Positions 51,103 through 59,661 of a stretch of 64,000 bases of DNA are shown one piece after another (position 1 is the first letter of the stretch; every line of letters begins with the position of its first letter). The position numbers and the translations under genes were made by a program. Origin of the DNA: Haloferax sp. Q22 (GTDB lineage Archaea; Halobacteriota; Halobacteria; Halobacteriales; Haloferacaceae); assembly GCF_001482285.1 (NCBI RefSeq), contig NZ_LOEP01000014.1, forward strand, positions 1 to 64,000, given 5' to 3'. Below the pieces are notes generated by a model, which worked only from the letters and a program-made list of their open reading frames with translations, made no database searches and was not told where the DNA came from.

Positions 51103-52202
51103 CTCGCCACCTCCACGTAGTTGGCGACCGCAGTCCCGATGCGTTCCACGTCGGCCTCGCTGAGTCCGGGGTGGACCGGCAGCGAGAGCACCCGTGCCGC
51201 GGCTTCCTCCGCGACGGGGGCCGACACCGCGAGGTGTTCGTACGCGGGTTGCTTGTGGACGGGCTTCGGGTAGTAGACGCCCGTGGCGATGCCCTTCGCG
51301 TCGAGGTACGACTTGAGAGCGTCGCGCTCGACGCCGTCGCAGGCGACGGTGTACTGGTGGAAGACGTGAGTCCGGTCCGGCGGCGTGTGGGGCGTCGTGA
51401 CCGGCGAGTCTTCGAGGTACTCCGTGAGCGCGGCGGCGTTCGCCTGTCGCGCGCGGGTGAACTCGGGGAGGCGTTCGAGCTGGACCCGGCCGATGGCCGC
51501 GGCGATGCTCGTCATGCGGAAGTTGTGGCCGACCTCGGCGTGTTCGTAGCCGGAGACGCGGCCGTGGTCCACGAACCGGGCGGCGCGCTCGGCGACGTCC
51601 GCGTGGTTGGTGGTAATCATGCCGCCCTCGCTCGTGGTCATGTTCTTCGTCGGGTAGAACGAGAAGCACGCGGCGTCGCCGAAGGAGCCGACGCGCCGTC
51701 CCTCGACTTCCGCGCCGTGGGCCTGCGCGGCGTCTTCGACGAGCAGGAAGTCGTACTCGTCGGCGAGTTCCGTGAGTCGCGTCATGTCGGCCGGGAGACC
51801 GTAGAGATGGACCGCGATGACCGCGTCCACCTGCTCGCCGGCCCTGAGTCGCGCTTCGAGCGCGTCGGGGTCGATGTTGTACGTCCGCGGGTCGATGTCG
51901 ACGAATCCCACCTCGGCCCCCGTGAATGCGACGGCGTTGGCCGTCGCGATGAACGTGAAGGGCGTCGTCAGGACGCGGTCGCCGGGGCCGACGCCGAGCG
52001 CGTGGAGCGCGGCGTGGAGCGCCGTCGTTCCGTTGGAGGTGGCGACGCCGTGGTCGGCCCCGCAGTAGTCGGCGAACTCCCGCTCGAAGCCCCGGACCTC
52101 GGGGCCGTCGGCTATCATGCCGCTTTCGAGGACGGCCGCGATCCGGTTCCGTTCGGCCGCGCCGAGTTGGGGCGCAGCGATGGAGATGTGGTCTGAACTC
52201 AT
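51099..52202 (-). CDS. wbpE: DegT/DnrJ/EryC1 sugar aminotransferase (WbpE-like)
   Basis: 367 residues. Conserved blocks: IAAPQLGAAERNRIAAVLESGMIADGPEVRGFE, TSNGTTALHAALHALGVGPGDRVLTTPFTFIATANAV, LLVEDAAQAHGAEVEGRRVG, and the PLP Lys in CFSFYPTKNMTTSEGGM. It transaminates a keto-nucleotide sugar with PLP and glutamate; context points to the 3-keto sugar made by the WbpB-like enzyme. Overlaps the genes on both sides by 4 bp. Confidence 0.9.
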   Translation of the reverse strand: MSSDHISIAAPQLGAAERNRIAAVLESGMIADGPEVRGFEREFADYCGADHGVATSNGTTALHAALHALGVGPGDRVLTTPFTFIATANAVAFTGAEVGFVDIDPRTYNIDPDALEARLRAGEQVDAVIAVHLYGLPADMTRLTELADEYDFLLVEDAAQAHGAEVEGRRVGSFGDAACFSFYPTKNMTTSEGGMITTNHADVAERAARFVDHGRVSGYEHAEVGHNFRMTSIAAAIGRVQLERLPEFTRARQANAAALTEYLEDSPVTTPHTPPDRTHVFHQYTVACDGVERDALKSYLDAKGIATGVYYPKPVHKQPAYEHLAVSAPVAEEAAARVLSLPVHPGLSEADVERIGTAVANYVEVAR

Positions 52203-52774
52203 CGTCGTATCCTGTTTTCTCCCCGCAGTTGCTCCGGCAGTTCGCGGTGGACGGCGGGGACGCCCACGGCGAGGGTTCGCGGCGGCACGTCGTTCACGAC
52301 GAGCGCGCCGGCGGCGACGAACGCGCCCTCGCCGACGGTCACGCCGGGGAGAAGCGTCGCGTTCGCGCCGATTGAGGCGTGGTTCTCGATTGTCGGGCCG
52401 ACCAGTTCCGCGTCGGTGCGGACCGGGTAGGGGTCGTTCGTCATCACCACGCCCGGTCCGACGAACACGTCGTCGCCGATGCGGGTGTTGGTGGGGATGT
52501 AGACGTTCGTCTGGATGCTCACGCGCGACCCGATGGTCGTAGTACCGTCGACGACCGTCTCGGTCCCGAGGAGGACCTGGTCGCCGATGGTCGTGTGCTC
52601 GCGGACGAGGACGTTGTGGCCGGTGACGAAGTCGTCGCCGATGGTCACGTCGTCGTAGACGATGGTGCCGGCGCGGATTCGCGCCCGGTCGCCGATGATC
52701 GGGTCGTTACCGTCGCCGTAGCCGATGGTGACGCCGTCGTCGACGTGGGATTCGACGCCCACCTCGGCGCTCAT
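52199..52774 (-). CDS. wbpD: Hexapeptide-repeat N-acetyltransferase (WbpD-like)
   Basis: 191 residues forming a left-handed beta helix: repeated I-G-x4-I/V units such as DPIIGDRARIRAGTIVYDDVTIGDDFVTGHNVLVREHTTIGDQVLLGTETVVDGTTTIGSRVSIQTNVYI. The later segment is IENHASIGANATLLPGVTVGEGAFVAAGALVVNDVPPRTLAVGVPA. It transfers acetyl from acetyl-CoA to the 3-amino sugar. First gene of a six-gene leftward operon. The TTTGTTAT element lies ~140 bp upstream. Confidence 0.9.
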   Translation of the reverse strand: MSAEVGVESHVDDGVTIGYGDGNDPIIGDRARIRAGTIVYDDVTIGDDFVTGHNVLVREHTTIGDQVLLGTETVVDGTTTIGSRVSIQTNVYIPTNTRIGDDVFVGPGVVMTNDPYPVRTDAELVGPTIENHASIGANATLLPGVTVGEGAFVAAGALVVNDVPPRTLAVGVPAVHRELPEQLRGENRIRR

Positions 52775-52911
52775 CGTCGTCCACCTCGCGTCGGTCGCGC
52801 TCCATCGACTGTCTGTGTCGACTCGGCGGTCGGCCGAATCGACTGGAAAATCTGGAATTTCATATCATGTCGGCGGGGAGTCTGCCTGCCTTAGCGAAAT
52901 TCAGTCTCGGT

Positions 52912-52931
52912 GAGGGCTTTGTTATGGAGTG
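52912..52931 (-). promoter_or_regulatory. TTTGTTAT element, copy 3
   Basis: GAGGGCTTTGTTATGGAGTG on the plus strand, upstream of the Wbp-like operon. It shares GGCTTTGTTATGGAG exactly with copy 2. Confidence 0.55.
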
Positions 52932-52956
52932 ATTGCCACCCGAAATCCGGTCGCAG

Positions 52957-53754
52957 TCACTTCGTAACGCTGCGGCGGATTCCGGTCACGGAGCGCTTGA
53001 GAAGCGCCACGCCGGGCGCGCCGTCGCCCAGCCAGAGCCAGACGGCGCTCCCGAGCAACGCGAGTTCGAACGCGACAAGCACCCACGCCTCGGGTCGGCC
53101 GAGGAAGACGACGAAGCGGCGCAGGTAGAACCACGTCTGGGCGAAGAAGCCGCCCATCGACGACTCGCTGCCGTGGGACAGCGGCCAGAGGAACGCCCGA
53201 ATCACGTCGTAGTTCCCGAAGAAAAAGCCGTTGTACAGCAGGTCCGCGGGGATGTGCGAGAGGTAGCCGAGGGCGAAGGCGACGCCGACCGTCGCCGCTC
53301 CGTAGCGCCGCGCGACGACCACGACGAGTATCGAGACCGGCACCGAGACGAGAATCGAGTGCGCCACCGAGATACCGCTCGGGAGGATGCCGAACGACCA
53401 CGCCAGCGGCTTGTCGACGAGGTCGGGGAACTGCGTTCCGAACAGCACCGCCAGCGCGGCCCAGCCGTCGAGCTTCCGGTCGGTCGCCCGCGCCCACAGT
53501 GAGACGATGATGTAGCCGACAGCGGCGTGCTCCCACGGGAACATCAGCGGTCGCTCCCGGTCGGTCGGTTCGTCGTCGTTGCGGTCGGTCGAGCCGCCGT
53601 TACGTGTCGGCAATTCGTCGTTCCGGTCGAGTGACGCCGCGTCGTCGGGTCCGTGTTGGCGGTTCGTCGTCGCGGGATGAGAGTGGGGATAGGCGTCTGA
53701 GACATCTGATTTGTGGGGCGCATCGGGGGTCGGCTTGGAGGACGTTCCGTTCAC
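52957..53754 (-). CDS. DUF457-type membrane metal-dependent hydrolase
   Basis: 265 residues from ATG 53754; an internal ATG before FPWEHAAVGY (about residue 71) could be the true start, since the preceding 70 residues are polar and poorly ordered. The membrane domain has FPWEHAAVGYIIVSLWARA, LFGTQFPDLVDKPLAWSFG, SVAHSILVSVPVSILVVVVA and ALGYLSHIPADLLYN. These His/Asp sites mark the DUF457 (YdjM-like) family of predicted membrane hydrolases. The role in the glycan island is unknown. Confidence 0.8.
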   Translation of the reverse strand: MNGTSSKPTPDAPHKSDVSDAYPHSHPATTNRQHGPDDAASLDRNDELPTRNGGSTDRNDDEPTDRERPLMFPWEHAAVGYIIVSLWARATDRKLDGWAALAVLFGTQFPDLVDKPLAWSFGILPSGISVAHSILVSVPVSILVVVVARRYGAATVGVAFALGYLSHIPADLLYNGFFFGNYDVIRAFLWPLSHGSESSMGGFFAQTWFYLRRFVVFLGRPEAWVLVAFELALLGSAVWLWLGDGAPGVALLKRSVTGIRRSVTK

Positions 53755-53845
53755 CTCGAGTGCGGACTGCGTCCGTCCGCATCGATGCGAACGATTTGAG
53801 GCGAAACGGCGCGCGAGCGCCCGGTCAGGGAACCCGAGTGCACGT

Positions 53846-53863
53846 CCGGGTTTTGTTATGGCG
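53846..53863 (-). promoter_or_regulatory. TTTGTTAT element, copy 4
   Basis: CCGGGTTTTGTTATGGCG on the plus strand, between the leftward DUF457 gene (92 bp) and the rightward glycosyltransferase-like gene (116 bp), so it could serve either. Confidence 0.5.
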
Positions 53864-53978
53864 ACTGTAACTTCCTCGTGGCGGTTTTCGCGGCCGGAAG
53901 TCGGCGTGGATTCGAGCGGCGGCGGCGGGTAGACGCCGTATAACTACTCCCGCGGGGCGCGTGGAACTGCCAGAGAGT

Positions 53979-55058
53979 ATGCGATACCTGTTCTTCACCA
54001 ACACGCCCGCGCACGTTCACCTCTACAAGTACGCCGTCAGAGAGCTTCAGGCGATGGGTCACGACGTGCTCGTCCTCGGCCGCGACTACGGCTGTACCAA
54101 GGACCTGCTTGAGTACTACGACCTTCCGCACGAGATTTACGGCTCCTGCGGGACGACGAAGTACTCGCTTTTCAAGTCGCTCCCGTTCCACTACGTCAAC
54201 ATCTTCCGGGCCGTGCGGCGGTTCAAGCCCGACCTCATCTTCGGGATGGGCGGCTACGCGGCCCACGCCGGGGCCGTCTCGCGGACGCCCGTGGTCCTCC
54301 TGCTCGACTCCGAGCCGACCTCGCTGGACCACGTCGTCTCCCGGCCGTTCGCCAAGGCGATTCTGACGCCCCACACCTTCGGGAAGGACCTCGCGGACAA
54401 CCACTACCAGTTCCGCGGGTTCAAAGAGACGGCCTACCTCCATCCCGACGTGTACGAGCCTTCGGTGGACATCCGAGCCGAACTCGGTCTCGCCCCCGAC
54501 GAGAAGTTCGTCGTCGTCCGGTTCAACGCGTTCGGCTCGCACCACGACGTGGGCCACGGCGGGTTCACCCCCGAGCGCCGCCGCGAACTCATCGAAATGC
54601 TGGGCGAGCGCGCGACCGTCTTCGTCCTCGACGAGAGCGAGGAGCGCCGCGACGGCGACCTCGACACCCGGCCGTTCGACTTCCATCCCGCGCTCGTCCA
54701 CGACGTGCTCGCCGAAGCGAGCCTGCTCGTCGCCGACACCCAGACCATGGTCACCGAGGCGGCGCTGCTCGGGACGCCCGCCATCCGGTCGAACTCCTTC
54801 GTCGGCGACGACGACATGGGCAACTTCGTCGAACTCGAACGGCAGGGGCTCATCTCCAACCTCAAGTCGTTCGACGACGTGATGGCCCGCGCCGAGGAAC
54901 TCCTCGCCGACGACGGCGCGAAGGCCCGCTGGGCCGAAAAGCGCGACGCGTTCCTCGCGGACAAGGTCAACCTCACCGACGTCATCGTCCAGGTGGCGCT
55001 GAACTACGGCTCCGTCGAGACGGTCGACTCGCTGACGAGGCATACGGTCCCGGCGTAA
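53979..55058 (+). CDS. DUF354 glycosyltransferase-like protein
   Basis: 359 residues from ATG 53979. The start MRYLFFTNTPAHVHLYKYAVRELQAMGHDVLVLGRDYG and later KPDLIFGMGGYAAHAGAVSRTPVVLLLDSEPTS, HPALVHDVLAEASLLVADTQTMVTEAALLGTPAIRSNSFVGDDDMGNFVELE are DUF354 blocks. DUF354 has a GT-B-like fold related to 2-epimerases and glycosyltransferases, so it probably transfers or modifies a nucleotide-activated sugar. First gene of a rightward group, followed after 228 bp by a GT4 enzyme. Confidence 0.82.
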   Translation: MRYLFFTNTPAHVHLYKYAVRELQAMGHDVLVLGRDYGCTKDLLEYYDLPHEIYGSCGTTKYSLFKSLPFHYVNIFRAVRRFKPDLIFGMGGYAAHAGAVSRTPVVLLLDSEPTSLDHVVSRPFAKAILTPHTFGKDLADNHYQFRGFKETAYLHPDVYEPSVDIRAELGLAPDEKFVVVRFNAFGSHHDVGHGGFTPERRRELIEMLGERATVFVLDESEERRDGDLDTRPFDFHPALVHDVLAEASLLVADTQTMVTEAALLGTPAIRSNSFVGDDDMGNFVELERQGLISNLKSFDDVMARAEELLADDGAKARWAEKRDAFLADKVNLTDVIVQVALNYGSVETVDSLTRHTVPA

Positions 55059-55286
55059 TCGGCGTCGCGCCATCGCCGACCCCACGCCGGCGGCGTCCGC
55101 CGCAATCGAAGCCCAGCCCGGTGCGTCTGCCCGCTCCCGGAGACGGTCAATCGACCCATAACTAACCGCCGAACCGCCCAATTTTCTCGCATCGACCGGC
55201 GCGCGCTCCGCCCGCCTCGATCGCGTCCCGTGACGCGGACCCGCGATTCCTCGACCAGACCCGCAGAATCAACCAGAACCAACCCC

Positions 55287-56345
55287 ATGAAGCCCAAGCA
55301 AACACTCCTCATCGTCGGCCCGAAAGGCACCGGCGGCATCGACCGCTACATCACCGAACAGCGTCGCTACCTCGAAGACCGGATGGACGTGCGCGTCTAC
55401 ACGCGCTACACCGCGCCGAAGGGTGAGGGGCTCGAACTCGCCGCACGAATGCTCCTCTCGTCGCTCATTGCCGTCGTTCTCTTCCCCTTCCAGCGACGCC
55501 CGGACATCGTCCACGTCCACTCGTCGCACACCTACTCGTTCTACCGCGCGGCGTTCTTCGCCCTGTTTTCGAAGTACGTCTGGCGCGTCCCCGTCGTCCT
55601 CCACATCCACGGCTCGTCGTTCGACGACTTCCTCGCCACCGACTCGCGGGTCGTCCGCCGACTCCAGTCGCTCGTCTTCGACGCCGTCGACGACGTGGTC
55701 GTCCTCTCGGAGTACTGGCGCGGCCTCGTCTCCAGACTCGCCGGCGAGGAGAAAGTCCACGTCATGGCCAACGCCGTCGAACCCGCGGAGTACGACCCGA
55801 CGTACCCGACCGACCCCGTCCACCTCGTCTTCGTCTCGAACCTCATCGAGCGCAAGGGTATCCGCGAGTTCCTCGACGCCGTCGAGATACTCGAATCCAC
55901 GCCCGGCCTCGACTTCGAGGTGAGCATCGGCGGCCGCGGCCCCCACGCCGACCGCGCCGAGGCGGTCGCCGCCGCCTACGACAACGTCTCGTACCTCGGC
56001 TTCCTCTCCGAGGAAGACAAGCGCGACCTCATCAGCCGCGGCACCGTGTTCGTCCTCCCGACCTACGCGGAGGGGCTTCCCATCGCCATGCTCGAAGGCA
56101 TGGCCGGCGGCAACGCCATCGTGACCACGCCCGTCGGGAGCATCCCCGAGGTCATCACCGACGACCGCGGGATTCTCGTCGCGCCCGGCGACGCCGAGGA
56201 GCTGGCGCGGGCGCTCGCGCGACTCGTCTCCAACCCCGAGGAGGCCGTTCGCATGGGCCGGACGAACCGGGCGGTCATCGAGGAGCGCTACTCGTGGCAG
56301 TCGAACGCGGACGAGCTGGTGGCGATGTACGCCGACGCGGCGTAG
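55287..56345 (+). CDS. Family 4 glycosyltransferase
   Basis: 352 residues from ATG 55287. The GT-B fold shows KGTGGIDRYITEQRRYL at the acceptor side, PDIVHVHSSHTYSFYRAAFF, VPVVLHIHGSSFDDFL and the donor-site block VFVLPTYAEGLPIAMLEGMAGGNAIVTTPVGSIPEVI, which carries the E-x7-E pair of retaining GT4 enzymes. It adds a sugar from a nucleotide donor to a growing lipid-linked glycan on the cytoplasmic face. Donor and linkage are unknown. Confidence 0.9.
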   Translation: MKPKQTLLIVGPKGTGGIDRYITEQRRYLEDRMDVRVYTRYTAPKGEGLELAARMLLSSLIAVVLFPFQRRPDIVHVHSSHTYSFYRAAFFALFSKYVWRVPVVLHIHGSSFDDFLATDSRVVRRLQSLVFDAVDDVVVLSEYWRGLVSRLAGEEKVHVMANAVEPAEYDPTYPTDPVHLVFVSNLIERKGIREFLDAVEILESTPGLDFEVSIGGRGPHADRAEAVAAAYDNVSYLGFLSEEDKRDLISRGTVFVLPTYAEGLPIAMLEGMAGGNAIVTTPVGSIPEVITDDRGILVAPGDAEELARALARLVSNPEEAVRMGRTNRAVIEERYSWQSNADELVAMYADAA

Positions 56346-56465
56346 CGTCGGGGCCAGTCTTTCTTTTCTCCGAAGCCCCCGCGGAGACGGCGCTCTTCTC
56401 GATGTTCGTTTTGGCGGCCGTCAACGGAGTCAGGTTTTTAATGTTAACTCATCTACAGTTACTGG

Positions 56466-57380
56466 ATGGACGACACTGCACTCGACTCGTTGGTGCGGGA
56501 CGACGTCGGTGGTCGGGCGCTCGCGAGCGTCCTCGCGCACGCAGAGCGCGGCGATGGAACTGTCACGTACGACGCTGTGAGCGATGCCGTCGACGCTGAG
56601 ACGTGGGGTCGGCTGCTCAGGACTGGCGTGCTCGTGCCCGCCGACGACGTGTTCGTCGTCGACGACCCGCCAGCCGTTCGGGACGCACTCGCCGACGCGG
56701 GTATCGAGGTCGGCGCCGCGACCACTCAGCCCGCTCCGACGACTGACGAATCGGTGTGGAGACCGGTCGACAAACTCGCCGGAGCGGGCGCAATCACCCT
56801 CGTGGCCGGCTATCAGGTGCCAGCCATCAAAGCGGCGATTGTCGGTCCGATGGACCTCGTCCTCGGGCCGCTCGCCGGGGTGCTTCCGTTCCCGCTGCTC
56901 GTCGTCGTTCTCGCGACGGCGGTTGCGCTCGTCTCGACGGGCTTCCGTCGCCGGTTCCTCGACGAGGACGGAATGGACGCACAGAGAGAGCAGATGCAAC
57001 GGATTCGAGAAAAACTCAGTACCGCGAAGCAGCGCGGGGACGATGCCGCCGTGGAACGTCTCACCGAGCGTCAGCAGGAGCTGATGCGAGATCAACTCGG
57101 GACGATGAAAAACAACCTCCGGCCGATCGTGTGGTCGATGCTCATCACGGTGCCCGTCTTCCTCTGGCTGTCGTGGTTCGTGATGAACCCCGCAGGAGCC
57201 ATCGTCACGGCCGCACCGGTGATTCCGATAGCCGACCGCATCATCTGGAGCGCGCGGTTAGTCGGACCGATGCAAGTTTGGATGGTGTGGTACTTCGTGA
57301 GTTCACTCGCCTCCAACCTGTTAGTCAAGCGAACAGCTCGCCGGCTGTTCGACCAGAACACCGCCCAGACCCCCGCGTGA
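56466..57380 (+). CDS. DUF106 (EMC3/TMCO1-like) membrane insertase homologue
   Basis: 304 residues. A ~90-residue acidic N-terminal domain is followed by three or four transmembrane helices, a cytoplasmic coiled coil DAQREQMQRIREKLSTAKQRGDDAAVERLTERQQELMRDQLGTMKNNLRPIVWSMLITVPVFLWLSWFV, and a final helix. That arrangement is DUF106, the archaeal branch of the Oxa1/YidC/EMC3/TMCO1 superfamily that helps insert membrane proteins. The extra N-terminal domain is not part of the minimal family. Its place inside a glycan island is unusual. Confidence 0.83.
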   Translation: MDDTALDSLVRDDVGGRALASVLAHAERGDGTVTYDAVSDAVDAETWGRLLRTGVLVPADDVFVVDDPPAVRDALADAGIEVGAATTQPAPTTDESVWRPVDKLAGAGAITLVAGYQVPAIKAAIVGPMDLVLGPLAGVLPFPLLVVVLATAVALVSTGFRRRFLDEDGMDAQREQMQRIREKLSTAKQRGDDAAVERLTERQQELMRDQLGTMKNNLRPIVWSMLITVPVFLWLSWFVMNPAGAIVTAAPVIPIADRIIWSARLVGPMQVWMVWYFVSSLASNLLVKRTARRLFDQNTAQTPA

Positions 57381-57509
57381 GGAACGCGGTCGGTGGTCTC
57401 CAGCACGCGTCGCGTCGTCCGCCTCCTGTCGTTCTGACGCGCTCCGTGTAACCGATAGTCCGACCGAAAAAAGAAAGCGTGCAAAGCGTGCTGAGTGGCT
57501 CGTCCGGCC

Positions 57510-59360
57510 TCAGTCGGCCGGTTGCGGCGCGTCTTCGGCTTCCGTCGCGCTCGCGGCACCCTCAGCGACGCCGCGGCCTTCGCGGTCGATGTACTTGCGG
57601 ACCCAGAGTTCGCCGGTGATGATGCCGGAGATGGCGCTCATGTGCTCGGCCTCGCCCGTGAGCTCCTCGCGCTGGAGGCGACGAATCTCGTCGGCGTCGA
57701 AGTACGGGCGCTCGCAGGCGGAGTCGAGCAGGTCGTCGATGCGCTCGCGGAGCGCGCGGTTCGTCCGGTACCAGTCGCCGATGGTCGAGCGGCCGCCGTA
57801 GGTGTGCACGTCGCCGACGAGGCGCTCGCGGATGCGGTCGACGGAGGTGCCGACGACGAAGCCGGCGGCGTGTTGCCACATCGGGCGCGCCGGCGGGACC
57901 TTCGTCCGCTCGTAGGGGATGTCCGCGAGTCGGCTGTCGAGGCGGCGGACCAGTTCGACCTTCGGGTAGGCCGTCCCCGCGGGAATCTTCCCGTTGGTGA
58001 ACGGAACCGAGCCGACGCGGTGCGAGAGGGGCATCTGGGTCACGGCCCGGAGGAACTCGGTGTCGCTGAAGGGGACCCGCGTGCCGGCCTGGCTCTCGGC
58101 GATGGGGTTGCTGGCGAAGTCGCACCGCGGGAAGTAGTTGCGGTAGTAGCAGTCCATCGCGGTGCTGTAGAGGTCCGGCTGGTCGCTCTTGCGCACCTCC
58201 TCGCGGTAGGTCGTCATCGGGTCGAATTCCGTCCGCAGGAGCCGCCGGGCATCGTCCACGTCGATGCGGTGCTTCGCGCGGTAGAGCGCCGCTTCGGGGG
58301 ATTTACTTCCCTCGACGGCGGCCCGACCGATGCCGTCGCCCATCATCCCGCCCTGCCCGCAGCCCTCGATGAGCACGTCGGGCATGTCCTCGATGTTGAA
58401 CACGTTCGCGAGGTTGACGAACGTCGAGAGGCCGACCATCCCGCTGGTCAGCTGGACCGATTTGTCGAGCGAGTCGACGAGCGCGTCCGATTCGACCGGG
58501 ACGCGCCTGTTTTCGAGGCCGAGCACCTTGGAGACCTTCGCGGCGAGTTCGAGGTTACTCCCGTTCGCGGGGTTCGAGTCGTAGGTGTAGGTTGTGAGGT
58601 CGTGGTAGCGGCTGAGTTCGCCCGCCATCGAGCGACTGTCGAGGCCGCCGGAGAGCCACAAGCCGATATCGCCGTCTATCGTGTCGGCCATGTCGGCGAT
58701 GACGTCCTGATAGGCCTCGGTGAGGTCGTCGAGGTAGGAGTCGTCGGCGCTCTGTTCGAACGTGTGGTGCCAGTACGACTCGATTTCGGGGCTCGCGCCG
58801 GCCCGGTAGTCGAGGACGGACCCCGAGGGGAGGAACTTCACGCCCTGCACGAGCGTCTTATCGCCCCAGACGTGCCCGATCATGAGCAGGTCGCTGATGG
58901 CGCGCTCGTCGACCTGCGGGTCGTCGAGGAGGGTCGTCAGCGCGCCGACCTCGGTCCCGAAGGCGAACGGCTCGCCCGCGACGTAGAAGCACTGTCGCGT
59001 CCCGAGTTTGTCGCTGGCGAGCACGACGCGTTCGTCGTCGCCGTCGACGCCGACGACGAGGAACGAGCCGTCGAGTTCGGGGAGGAGCGCGTGCGGGTCC
59101 TCGAACAGTCGGGCGAACAGCCCGTCGGCGTCGAGGTCGAGTTCGTCGAGGTTCGTCACCGCGCCGTATATCGCTCCCACGCGCGAGCCGTCCTCCCAGA
59201 CGGTACAGCCCTTGGGGTCTCTCGCGCCGTGGTGGAGGACCGAGACACCGAAGCGGCCGGTCGACCGCGTCGCCGACTCGTACCAGTCTTCGTGGTGGAG
59301 TTCGGCCGCGCAGGCGTCGAGCGTCGCCGCGTCGAGGACGCCGCCGACGAAGCCGGTCAT
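57510..59360 (-). CDS. Asparagine-synthase-like amidotransferase lacking the Cys nucleophile
   Basis: 616 residues. The N-terminal half resembles the glutaminase domain but begins MTGFVGG; the catalytic Cys2 is Thr, so glutamine hydrolysis by the usual route is not possible. The second half has the ATP-pyrophosphatase loop LWLSGGLDSRSMAGEL (~residue 235) and extensive synthetase-domain sequence, so adenylation of a carboxylate is possible. Relatives in O-antigen loci (WbpS type) amidate sugar carboxylates. A TTTGTTAT element lies 83 bp upstream. Monocistronic, leftward. Confidence 0.85.
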   Translation of the reverse strand: MTGFVGGVLDAATLDACAAELHHEDWYESATRSTGRFGVSVLHHGARDPKGCTVWEDGSRVGAIYGAVTNLDELDLDADGLFARLFEDPHALLPELDGSFLVVGVDGDDERVVLASDKLGTRQCFYVAGEPFAFGTEVGALTTLLDDPQVDERAISDLLMIGHVWGDKTLVQGVKFLPSGSVLDYRAGASPEIESYWHHTFEQSADDSYLDDLTEAYQDVIADMADTIDGDIGLWLSGGLDSRSMAGELSRYHDLTTYTYDSNPANGSNLELAAKVSKVLGLENRRVPVESDALVDSLDKSVQLTSGMVGLSTFVNLANVFNIEDMPDVLIEGCGQGGMMGDGIGRAAVEGSKSPEAALYRAKHRIDVDDARRLLRTEFDPMTTYREEVRKSDQPDLYSTAMDCYYRNYFPRCDFASNPIAESQAGTRVPFSDTEFLRAVTQMPLSHRVGSVPFTNGKIPAGTAYPKVELVRRLDSRLADIPYERTKVPPARPMWQHAAGFVVGTSVDRIRERLVGDVHTYGGRSTIGDWYRTNRALRERIDDLLDSACERPYFDADEIRRLQREELTGEAEHMSAISGIITGELWVRKYIDREGRGVAEGAASATEAEDAPQPAD

Positions 59361-59661
59361 CGAAGACCCTCGCGTCCGGTTCGCTCGGCGGTCTGTGGCG
59401 TGACTACTGTGAGTAACATCGTTGCCCGATATCCGCGTGCGTCGGGTTTTGTTATCACGCGCCTATACGGCCGTGCGGCGGCGTCGAGCGTCGTCGAACC
59501 GACCGGAACCGAGGTTCGAACGGGTCTCTGCCTCGGATGGCCCCTCGACGCCCGACGCTTCGGTTGCTGACTCCCGAGACGCGGGGAAGAACGTCCATAC
59601 CGTCCGCCGACACCGATTACATTCTCAATAACAAACTACGCTACTCGCCTTCTCTCACGGG
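59361..59661. other. Divergent promoter region
   Basis: About 300 bases between the leftward asparagine-synthase-like gene and the rightward membrane-protein gene. It contains TTTGTTAT copy 5. An AT-richer patch (TTACATTCTCAATAACAAACTA, given here only in part, near 59618-59639) may hold the rightward promoter; it includes ATAACAAAC, similar to the reverse of the element. Confidence 0.4.
59441..59459 (-). promoter_or_regulatory. TTTGTTAT element, copy 5
   Basis: GTCGGGTTTTGTTATCACG on the plus strand, 80 bp upstream of the asparagine-synthase-like gene. Confidence 0.5.
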
